64,000 nt of DNA. It comes from Marinilabilia sp046483585. GTDB lineage: Bacteria; Bacteroidota; Bacteroidia; Bacteroidales; Marinilabiliaceae. A model generated the notes under the pieces. That model was not told the DNA's origin. It was given only the letters and a program-made list of their open reading frames with translations, and made no database searches. The stretch lies in the NCBI GenBank assembly GCA_046483585.1, contig JAWOCV010000221.1, positions 1 through 64,000 of the forward strand. The letters are read 5' to 3'. Shown here piece after piece: positions 16,037 to 23,030 of this stretch (position 1 is its first letter; every line of letters starts with the position of its first letter). The position numbers were made by a program, and so were the translations under genes.

Positions 16037-16110
16037 GGGCCCATAGCTCAGTTGGTCAGAGCACCTGACTCATAATCAGGGAGTCGCTGGTTCAAGCCCA
16101 GCTGGGCCCA
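16037..16110 (+). tRNA. tRNA with anticodon CAT (elongator Met or Ile2)
   Basis: This is a 74-nt cloverleaf. The acceptor stem GGGCCCA / TGGGCCC is fully paired with discriminator A. The D arm is GCTCAGTTGGTCAGAGC, the anticodon stem CCTGA / TCAGG with loop CTCATAA (anticodon CAT), and the T arm GCTGG-TTCAAGC-CCAGC. CCA is not encoded. It is not an initiator, because the first acceptor pair is matched. CAT is shared by elongator Met and by the Ile2 tRNA whose C34 is changed to lysidine by TilS. The T arm and GC-rich acceptor resemble E. coli ileX, so Ile2 is quite possible. Confidence 0.95.
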
Positions 16111-16120
16111 CATTGATAAT

Positions 16121-16156
16121 AAGCCACTTACAGACTTTTCTGTTTGTGGCTTTTTT
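16121..16156 (+). terminator. Intrinsic terminator of the tRNA gene
   Basis: The stem AAGCCAC / GTGGC(TT) encloses an 18-nt loop and is followed directly by a T-run, 11 bp after the tRNA 3' end. It is a good factor-independent terminator. Confidence 0.75.
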
Positions 16157-16342
16157 GCTTAGTGTATCCAGCAAACATGCATCCAATGCAGTGATTGGGA
16201 ATGCTCAAAACTTTGCCGAAAGAGCATTGAGCTGAATTCTTCTTCCTATATCTATCCAGCTTTGCATCTTTTCCTTTAATTTAGTAGCTTTAAAAGCCAA
16301 TTTTCTCATCTTCCGATGACTTTATTTACTAAATCCAATACA

Positions 16343-17956
16343 ATGAAAACGCATTTTTTAAAATCTGCAGTTATTGCCTCCATGGCTCTTCTTGCCGCCT
16401 GTTCTTCAGGTGAAAAAGAAGAAACTGAGAAGCCGAATATTGTGTTCATCATGAGCGATGATCATGCTTATCAGGCCATCAGCGCATACGATGACGGACT
16501 TATCGAAACGCCTAACATTGACCGGATCGCCAACCAGGGTGTTAAATTCACCAGAGCCTCAGTGACCAATTCCATCTGTGCCCCAAGCCGTGCGGTTATG
16601 CTCACCGGGAAACACAGTTTTGAGAACGGAAAAGTTGATAATGTGGATCCTTTTGACTGGGACCAGAACAATTTTGCCAAGATGCTGCAGGAGGCCGGCT
16701 ACCAAACAGCCTTTATTGGCAAAAGTCATCTCCGCGGAGCGCCTCAGGGCTTTGATCATTATGCCGTATTGCCCGGGCAGGGAAATTACTACAATCCTGA
16801 TTTTATTATTGACGGAGAAGAAAGAGAAGTGCCCGGTTACGTTACCGATATTACCACCGATATGTCGATTGATTGGTTGAATAATGCCACGGATAATGGG
16901 GAGCCTTTCTGTTTATTGTATCACCATAAAGCTCCTCACAGGGCTTGGTTCCCGGCGGAAAGGCATTACAGGGAATTTGTAGATAAAACTTTTCCTGAAC
17001 CGGCAACGCTTTTTGATGATTACAAAGGCAGAGGAAAGGCTGCTTTAGAATCGGAAATGAATGTGTTGAAAGATATGAATTGGTCGGCCGACTCGAAATT
17101 GTATCCTGAAGTAATGGAGGAGCTGGGTATTGAAGAAACCCTTGACTGGGGTATTGATGCTTTTCGCAACCGCACAGGGCGTATGAGTGATGAGCAGAAA
17201 GCTGCCTGGGATGAGGTTTATGGCCCCATAAATGAAAAATTTAAAGAGCAATATCCCGATATGGATGAACGGGATTTGATGAAGTGGCGGTATCAGCGAT
17301 ATATGCAGGACTACCTGGGATGTATTGCTGCCGTGGACGAAGGCGTGGGAAGAGTTCTGGACTATCTGGAAGAAAATGGCCTTGCCGACAATACCATCGT
17401 GGTTTATACCTCCGACCAGGGATTCTATCTGGGCGAACATGGCTGGTTCGACAAACGATTCATGTACAAAGAGTCTTTCCGGACACCATTGCTGGTTAAA
17501 TATCCCAAAGAAATTGATCCCGGAACGGTCAGTGACGCACTGGTCCAAAACCTGGACTTTGCTCCCACCTTTCTCGATTATGCGGGAGTTGACATTCCGG
17601 AGGATATTCAGGGGCGTTCTATGCGTAAGCTGATGAGCGGTGAAGATGAAGACTGGCGTGATGCTGTTTATTATACCTATTATGAGTATCCTTCAATCCA
17701 TATGGTGAAAAGACATTATGGGGTGGCCACTCATCGCTACAAACTGATGCATTTTTATTATGACATCGACGAATGGGAACTTTACGACCTGAAAAAGGAT
17801 CCGCATGAGCTGACCAATGTGTATGATCATCCGGAATATACAGAAGTGCGCGAAATGATGCACCACAAACTGGATTCCATAAGATCACATTACGGAGACA
17901 GCGATGCCAATAATGAACGGTTTTTGGAGTTTTACCTGGAAGCCAGGGGGCAGTAG
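16343..17956 (+). CDS. S1-family sulfatase, lipoprotein
   Basis: This 537-residue enzyme has a lipoprotein signal (lipobox LLAAC, lipidated Cys20). The sulfatase motif is CAPSR at residues 79-83; Cys79 would be matured to formylglycine. The metal site begins at SDDHA (38-42), and GFYLGEHGWFDKRFMYKESFRTPLLVKYP carries further active-site residues. The overall pattern, including LPGQGNYYNPDF, resembles Bacteroides N-acetylglucosamine-6-sulfatase-type enzymes (S1_11-like), but the substrate cannot be fixed by eye. It desulfates glycans at the cell surface or in the periplasm. No maturase (anSME), SusD or glycoside hydrolase is nearby, so it is not in an evident polysaccharide locus. The ATG at 16343 is chosen over a codon 27 bp upstream. 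Confidence 0.9.
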   Translation: MKTHFLKSAVIASMALLAACSSGEKEETEKPNIVFIMSDDHAYQAISAYDDGLIETPNIDRIANQGVKFTRASVTNSICAPSRAVMLTGKHSFENGKVDNVDPFDWDQNNFAKMLQEAGYQTAFIGKSHLRGAPQGFDHYAVLPGQGNYYNPDFIIDGEEREVPGYVTDITTDMSIDWLNNATDNGEPFCLLYHHKAPHRAWFPAERHYREFVDKTFPEPATLFDDYKGRGKAALESEMNVLKDMNWSADSKLYPEVMEELGIEETLDWGIDAFRNRTGRMSDEQKAAWDEVYGPINEKFKEQYPDMDERDLMKWRYQRYMQDYLGCIAAVDEGVGRVLDYLEENGLADNTIVVYTSDQGFYLGEHGWFDKRFMYKESFRTPLLVKYPKEIDPGTVSDALVQNLDFAPTFLDYAGVDIPEDIQGRSMRKLMSGEDEDWRDAVYYTYYEYPSIHMVKRHYGVATHRYKLMHFYYDIDEWELYDLKKDPHELTNVYDHPEYTEVREMMHHKLDSIRSHYGDSDANNERFLEFYLEARGQ

Positions 17957-18052
17957 ATTTCGCCGTTCTGTTCCGGGAGCTCTTCAAAATGAACAGTCCC
18001 TGAGAGGAGGAGAATAAGCCCGGGAAAGACTGTATTTAAATAAAAGATCATT

Positions 18053-18688
18053 GTGGCCAAAACAAACAAGCAAAAATGGTTTGAGATCATTGCTGTTGTA
18101 TTAACCGGTGCATTAAAGTACATTTTGATGGACTGGCTGGAACTGCGATTGTTCTACATAACAGGTGCCTGTTTGTTTTGGTCATTTTATATTCTCAGGC
18201 AATACCGGGCCGACAAAACGATTCTGCAAAACTGGGGCTTTCGAAAAGCCGGGTTCAGGCAATCTTTTTTGTTCGTTCTCCCCTATGCTGTGGTGATTAT
18301 TGCGGCTATGGCATGGTATGGCATTACTTACCAGGCCCATTTCCTCAATTGGCATGTGGTCCCGGTTTTATTTCTGTATCCCGTCTGGGGCACCATTCAG
18401 CAGTTTTTGACGATCGCCCTTATTGCAGGAAACCTTCGAACCATCACTACAGTACATTTTAGCGATGGCCAGATCATCCTCCTGATCTCTGCTTTGTTTT
18501 CCATTGCCCATTTCCCGGATGTTCCTTTGATGGTTTTTACCTTTTTTATGGAGCTTTTATTTATCACTTCCTATTTCAAATACCGGAACCTTTGGACGCT
18601 GGGAATCTATCATGGATTGATCGGCAGCCTGCTTCTTTTCTTTGTTATGGGGCGGGATCTTTGGGATGAGCTTTGGATGGTCTTTTAA
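18053..18688 (+). CDS. CPBP-like membrane protein with degenerate active site
   Basis: This 211-residue protein has about six membrane helices. It carries the second and third CPBP (Abi) intramembrane protease motifs, LFSIAHF (F-x3-H) and GIYHGLIGSL. At the place of motif 1, normally E-E-x3-R, it reads IQQFLTIAL, so both glutamates and the arginine are missing. It is therefore probably a non-catalytic CPBP relative, or a distant family. The only start that fits is GTG at 18053. Its stop overlaps the stop of the DUF6320 gene on the other strand by 4 bp. No functional partner is evident. Confidence 0.62.
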   Translation: MAKTNKQKWFEIIAVVLTGALKYILMDWLELRLFYITGACLFWSFYILRQYRADKTILQNWGFRKAGFRQSFLFVLPYAVVIIAAMAWYGITYQAHFLNWHVVPVLFLYPVWGTIQQFLTIALIAGNLRTITTVHFSDGQIILLISALFSIAHFPDVPLMVFTFFMELLFITSYFKYRNLWTLGIYHGLIGSLLLFFVMGRDLWDELWMVF

Positions 18689-19410
18689 ATATGGAAGAAT
18701 CGTCTCAGGTCAGTCGCTTTCTTCAATCTGAAATGGACATACAACAAAAGGGCTGCGATAATGCAGGCCGACACCAGTACGATCAGGCTCCAGCCAAAAG
18801 ATATGGTTGTTCCGGTATAGAGAGAAATGATCCCGTCGATGCTGAGCGATAATAGCCCTGAAGCCACCAGCGAATAAGCAATGATATTCATTCCTTTCTC
18901 ACGGGTTCTTTTTATGAGCCTGACAAGCACAAAAACGATGATATAAGCTGCCAGAAGGAACGGTATGCCCAGCTTCATGCTCCAGCCGGTTCCTTCGGCG
19001 TAAAGGTCCAGAAGGACCAACAGGGCCGAGGTTGAAAGAAAACTTAAAGAGAGGCACAAAAATTTTTTTCTGTACAGGAACACGGCAAGAGTGGTGTTGA
19101 TGAAAAGGACCAAACTCACCGTGGCCGGGTATTTCGACCAGGTAATACTTCCATTACCCACCAGATCAATGATCATTGTTATCAGGAAAATGGATATAAG
19201 CACCATTCCCGATATTTTCCAGAGGATGTGCCTTTTCTGCCGGCCGGTAAGTTTTTGGTAGTCCGTAAGCAGTTTCTCTTCTTGTTGATCTTTCCTGGAT
19301 TTTATGAATGCCAGATCATCTTTATTTTTTTCCAGAAGTGGTTCTCCGCAAAGGGAACAGAAATTGGCATTCTCCTCCGGCTCCACTCCGCAATATGGAC
19401 ATTGTACCAT
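18685..19410 (-). CDS. DUF6320-type zinc-ribbon membrane protein
   Basis: This 241-residue protein begins with a zinc ribbon (CPYC near residues 4-7, CSLC near 18-21), followed by a charged linker and about six membrane helices. This architecture matches DUF6320, which is commonly encoded next to condensation-type alcohol acyltransferase genes. That is so here: the acyltransferase gene ends 2 bp upstream on the same strand, so the two are surely co-transcribed. Function is unknown. A role in anchoring or regulating the acyltransferase, or in lipid modification, is inference from the constant pairing. Confidence 0.78.
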   Translation of the reverse strand: MVQCPYCGVEPEENANFCSLCGEPLLEKNKDDLAFIKSRKDQQEEKLLTDYQKLTGRQKRHILWKISGMVLISIFLITMIIDLVGNGSITWSKYPATVSLVLFINTTLAVFLYRKKFLCLSLSFLSTSALLVLLDLYAEGTGWSMKLGIPFLLAAYIIVFVLVRLIKRTREKGMNIIAYSLVASGLLSLSIDGIISLYTGTTISFGWSLIVLVSACIIAALLLYVHFRLKKATDLRRFFHI

Positions 19411-19412
19411 GA

Positions 19413-20708
19413 TCAGTTCGTGTTTGATCCCGTTTCGGGCGGGATGTTTTGATTTCTTAAAAAATCGAGGAACTTATCTTCAAACTCGCCGGAGGTGGTA
19501 ACGTTTCCAAAGCTGAGGACCAGCTTGTCGTTAAAACCAATGGCCGCGCAGCTGATTTTCAACATCTTGTTCGGCGGAGGGGCAGTCAAAATAAACCGGT
19601 CAAGCATTGCCTCCGTTTCGGGCGGCAACTGTGCTTTTCCCAGATTGGTAACCACACCGCTGTATTGACTTGTTCCCAGCGAATTAAATTTCCACCTGAG
19701 AATCAGGCTTTTCAAAAACAGGGGGATGCTTCTGACATACAATTTTCTTTCGCTTCCGACATTCCGGGAAATGTTTTTATTGATCAGTTTCTTTTCCGTC
19801 TCAAGTTGCATTTGGTGGTACGTGGTCTTCAGAATCTCATCAAAGGTATAATCCCCCAGCCGGAGGTCTATCTCCGGCATGACAAACAACGAAAAGTTAC
19901 GCATGGTTTTCGAGGGGAATATGTTCCGGAGGTTAACAGGGACCTGTACCCGCAATTGTTTGTGCATTTTGATGCGGGTGAGGGTGCCGAGGTTATGGTA
20001 AATGTCCTGTAAAGTATAAAGATACACGGCCACAAGGAAAACCGTAATGCTGACCCCTTTTTCTTTGGCGACTGCTTTAATCCCGGACATGGGAAGAGTG
20101 GCTGTCACTTGTCTGAAACGCGGCCGGGGCGCCAATGAATAAGGCGGGTGAAAAGCTTTCGACCTTTTCACAATGGGGGGGACATCTTCTTTGAAATAGC
20201 GCTTGTAGGCATCCTCGTATTCTTCTTCAGGTATAGGCTCGTCAGGCTTTTTGTAGGGGACGGTTTCGGTAATGTCTTTTCCACATTCTTTGGTATAGAG
20301 GACCAAAACACTTTTCAGAAATTCGAAGGCCCCTGCCCCGTCTGTGAGAATATGAGACACTTCCAGATTGATCTGGTTGTTTCTTATGAGAAATCTTAAC
20401 AGCATTCCCCTTCTTGGAAATTTTCCACAAAGAAGGCCATCATCCACTTCAATTGGAATGTGTTGCGGCAGATGCTCAAGGTAATACCAGAAAAAACCTC
20501 TTCTGAGTTGCACAAGATAATAAGGGAAACGTTTTTCGGCCAGCAAAACAGCTCTTTGAAAAGATCGGATGTTGACCGGGTTTTTCAATACCGCCGAAAG
20601 CCGGATCACAGTGGTGACCTCTCTTGTTATAATGGCAGGAAAAATTTTTGCTGCATTATCAAGAGCTAACCAAAACCGGTCTTTCATCAGGGTTTTGTTT
20701 TTACGCAT
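19413..20708 (-). CDS. Condensation-domain-like acyltransferase (alcohol acetyltransferase type)
   Basis: This protein of about 431 residues belongs to the chloramphenicol acetyltransferase / condensation / WS-DGAT superfamily. It has the catalytic HxxxDG motif in EVSHILTDGAGAFEFLKS, a long linker, and the late motif SLGTSQYSGVVTNLGKAQLP, which resembles the structural DFGWG/NLG region of the fold. Members transfer acyl groups from CoA or carrier thioesters to alcohols or amines. Frame-internal starts are at 20708 (MRKNKTLMKDRFW) and 20687 (MKDRFWLALDNAAKIFP, the usual family start). The frame stays open to a TTG at 20777. It forms an operon with the DUF6320 gene. Confidence 0.78.
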   Translation of the reverse strand: MRKNKTLMKDRFWLALDNAAKIFPAIITREVTTVIRLSAVLKNPVNIRSFQRAVLLAEKRFPYYLVQLRRGFFWYYLEHLPQHIPIEVDDGLLCGKFPRRGMLLRFLIRNNQINLEVSHILTDGAGAFEFLKSVLVLYTKECGKDITETVPYKKPDEPIPEEEYEDAYKRYFKEDVPPIVKRSKAFHPPYSLAPRPRFRQVTATLPMSGIKAVAKEKGVSITVFLVAVYLYTLQDIYHNLGTLTRIKMHKQLRVQVPVNLRNIFPSKTMRNFSLFVMPEIDLRLGDYTFDEILKTTYHQMQLETEKKLINKNISRNVGSERKLYVRSIPLFLKSLILRWKFNSLGTSQYSGVVTNLGKAQLPPETEAMLDRFILTAPPPNKMLKISCAAIGFNDKLVLSFGNVTTSGEFEDKFLDFLRNQNIPPETGSNTN

Positions 20709-21084
20709 TGAATCCGGTACCACCATATTTTTCGGGAAAAGACCGTCAACTAAAGTTGAGGATTGTGCATTCTCCAAATTTATGAAATATCCACGACCTG
20801 GCCTTGTCTATAGGCAAGTAATCCCGCATGAAACTGATTACATGGGCCTGGTGAAAAAGTCAGATCAAGCGTTCAATGAGCATGTTTCACAATCTAAACC
20901 AGGCATGGATTGGTAAAAAGGGAGCTTTTGGTATGGGCTCATTCCATTTTTTCACGAAACTTTCTTATTTTAGCCTGAACGATTCATAAATTACCTGCCT
21001 TATGAATAATCCGGGTTAGTATTTCTGAATCTGGCATGGCTGTAAAACGACCGTTACATCCGACCTTAAAACACAAATTTTATA
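20709..21084. other. 376-bp divergent gap
   Basis: The gap lies between the divergent acyltransferase and Gfo/Idh genes. No separate gene is supported; the acyltransferase frame extends to 20777 without an ATG. The recurrent phrase TATGAATAATCCGGGTTAG starts near 21001; its core TGAATAATCCGGG also occurs near 2390 and 3126. Both promoters must be here but none was assigned. Confidence 0.4.
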
Positions 21085-22077
21085 ATGATGAAAAAACTAA
21101 AAATTGGCATTCTGGGGACATCCAACCATTACATGAAACGGATTGTTTTACCATTGAAGGAAACCCAATATTGTGAGTCGTATGCCATTGGTTCCCGCGA
21201 TATTGAGAAAGCCGCCGGGCTGGCCCGTGAATTTGATCTCCCGCTCTGGTATGGTTCTTACGAAGCCGTTTTGAAAGACGGCGATGTGGATATGATCTAT
21301 ATTCCTCTTCCCAACCATATGCATAAAGAGTGGGTGGACAGATCCCTTGAAGAGGGGAAGCCCGTTTTGTGCGAAAAGCCCCTGGGGATGAATACGCAAG
21401 AAGCCATGGAGATGGTAGATAAATCCCGTGAGACCAATGTTCCCCTCATGGAAGGATTCATGTACATGTTTCACCCCATGTGGCAACACGCCCGGGATAT
21501 TGTGCGTACAGGCCAGATCGGAGGGATCCAATACATCCATACCTCCTTTTCCTACAATAATCCTTCGCCGCAGAACATCCGGAACATTCCCGAATATGGT
21601 GGAGGGGCCCTTATGGATATCGGATGTTATGCCATCTCCGTTCCACGGTTTATTATGGGAGCCGAACCCGAAAGGGTTATGTCCTTTATTTCGCATCATC
21701 CCGAATTCGGCACCGACATGCATACATCGGGGATCCTTGATTTTGGAGGGCCCAGAGCGACATTTGCCGTTTCCACAGCATCACAACCCTTCCAGCGGGT
21801 TGATATTGTGGGAAGTTCGGGCAGTATTACCGTGCATGTGCCGTTTAATACTTATGTGGATGTGCCGGCAGTTATTACCGTTACCGACGGCATAGGAACC
21901 CGTGACATCAAATTCCCCGTTTGCAATGCGTATGGCCTGATGTTTGATTCCTTTGCACGCGCCGTCGAAGAGCAAGGCCCCCTGCCGGTTTCCCTGAAGG
22001 ATGCGGTGGACAACATGAAAGTCATTGATGCAGTGCGACAATCTGCCAGATCGGGTGATTGGATAAAAAATGGATAA
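21085..22077 (+). CDS. Gfo/Idh/MocA-family oxidoreductase
   Basis: This 330-residue NAD(P)-dependent dehydrogenase of sugars or inositol-like compounds has an N-terminal Rossmann fold (KIGILGTSNHYMKRIVLP), the conserved VLCEKPLGMNTQEA segment with the catalytic lysine, and GGGALMDIGCYAISVPRFIMG of the C-terminal sheet domain. There is no Tat signal, so it is cytoplasmic. The substrate is unknown. It is followed 14 bp downstream by the EEP-family lipoprotein gene, probably in the same transcript. The start is the first of two adjacent ATG codons at 21085. Confidence 0.9.
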   Translation: MMKKLKIGILGTSNHYMKRIVLPLKETQYCESYAIGSRDIEKAAGLAREFDLPLWYGSYEAVLKDGDVDMIYIPLPNHMHKEWVDRSLEEGKPVLCEKPLGMNTQEAMEMVDKSRETNVPLMEGFMYMFHPMWQHARDIVRTGQIGGIQYIHTSFSYNNPSPQNIRNIPEYGGGALMDIGCYAISVPRFIMGAEPERVMSFISHHPEFGTDMHTSGILDFGGPRATFAVSTASQPFQRVDIVGSSGSITVHVPFNTYVDVPAVITVTDGIGTRDIKFPVCNAYGLMFDSFARAVEEQGPLPVSLKDAVDNMKVIDAVRQSARSGDWIKNG

Positions 22078-22091
22078 AAACTGATATAGAA

Positions 22092-22976
22092 ATGAGAAAG
22101 GCAATATTTACGATTCTTCTGGCCCTGATTGGCCTTGTTTCATGCGGGAACCAAAACAGCTACTTTGAAATAATATCTTTCAACGTAAGGTTTAATAATC
22201 CGGATGATGCCCCCAATGATTGGGAAAATAGAAAATCAATGGTCAGTGAATATTTTTCGGAGAAAACCCCCGAAATAATAGGGATGCAGGAGGTTCTTCC
22301 CGAACAGTTGGAGGACCTGAGCGCTATGCTTGAGAATTATGATTATCTGTCTGCAGGCCGTGAAAACGGGGAAGACAAGGGGGAAGCATGTCCGGTCTTT
22401 TACCGGAAAGATATGTTTGAATATCTTGACGGGGGATATTTCTGGCTGTCAGAAACCCCTGAGGAAGCCGGCAGTATGAGCTGGGGTACTGACTTCCCCC
22501 GGATTGTTACCTGGGTGAAGCTGAAAAGCGTTGAAACCGGATATGCATTTTTTGTCTTCAATACCCATTTTTCCCATATGAGCGAAGAGGCCCGGAGCAA
22601 AAGTGCCACTCTTTTGCTGGAGCAAATCGATGAAATTGCGGGATCGACGCCTGTAGCTTTGACTGGTGATTTCAATACCACCCGGGATACAGAAACTTAT
22701 CAGACTCTTGTTGGGGGCGGGGATGAACGCGCTCAAATGTGGGATGCTGAAGAGTTGGCTGATGAAACCCGGAAAGGGGAAATCACTTTTAATGGTTTTG
22801 ATCCTGATTTTGATGGGTCGCGCATCGATTTTGTTTTCGTGAATGAATTTTTCGATGTTGATTTTCACAGCGTAGATGAGGTGCGGGAAGATGAGGTTTT
22901 CATTTCAGATCATTATCCTGTGAGAGCAAAAATCACCTTCAGACCGGATTCACGAAAAAAGAGAGACCCCCAATAG
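22092..22976 (+). CDS. Endonuclease/exonuclease/phosphatase-family lipoprotein
   Basis: This 294-residue protein has a lipoprotein signal (MRKAIFTILLALIGLVSC, lipidated Cys at residue 18). The EEP fold is shown by SFNVRFNNP near the start, IIGMQEVLPEQL (metal-binding Glu), LTGDFNTT and the C-terminal SDHYPVRA (catalytic Asp-His pair). The superfamily includes DNases, inositol phosphatases and sphingomyelinases, and the extracytoplasmic lipoprotein form in Bacteroidota often acts on phosphoesters for scavenging. The exact substrate cannot be told. The ATG at 22092 is used; an upstream frame overlaps the oxidoreductase stop. It converges on the TonB receptor gene. Confidence 0.87.
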   Translation: MRKAIFTILLALIGLVSCGNQNSYFEIISFNVRFNNPDDAPNDWENRKSMVSEYFSEKTPEIIGMQEVLPEQLEDLSAMLENYDYLSAGRENGEDKGEACPVFYRKDMFEYLDGGYFWLSETPEEAGSMSWGTDFPRIVTWVKLKSVETGYAFFVFNTHFSHMSEEARSKSATLLLEQIDEIAGSTPVALTGDFNTTRDTETYQTLVGGGDERAQMWDAEELADETRKGEITFNGFDPDFDGSRIDFVFVNEFFDVDFHSVDEVREDEVFISDHYPVRAKITFRPDSRKKRDPQ

Positions 22977-22996
22977 AAATATTTCAGGGATCTCTC
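22961..22996. terminator. Hairpin between convergent genes
   Basis: GAGAGA-C-CCC pairs with GGG-A-TCTCTC across a 16-nt loop, overlapping the stop of the EEP gene and lying 34 bp before the stop of the TonB receptor. It could act as a bidirectional terminator, although T-runs are weak. Confidence 0.4.
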
Positions 22997-23030
22997 CAGA
23001 CTTTAACAAATGGATGGGAATGGATAGGGA

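Noticed and set aside
16343..22976. Polysaccharide utilisation locus around the sulfatase
   Set aside because: There is no SusC/SusD pair, glycoside hydrolase or sulfatase maturase nearby; the TonB receptor at 23031 is paired with a different lipoprotein on the other strand.
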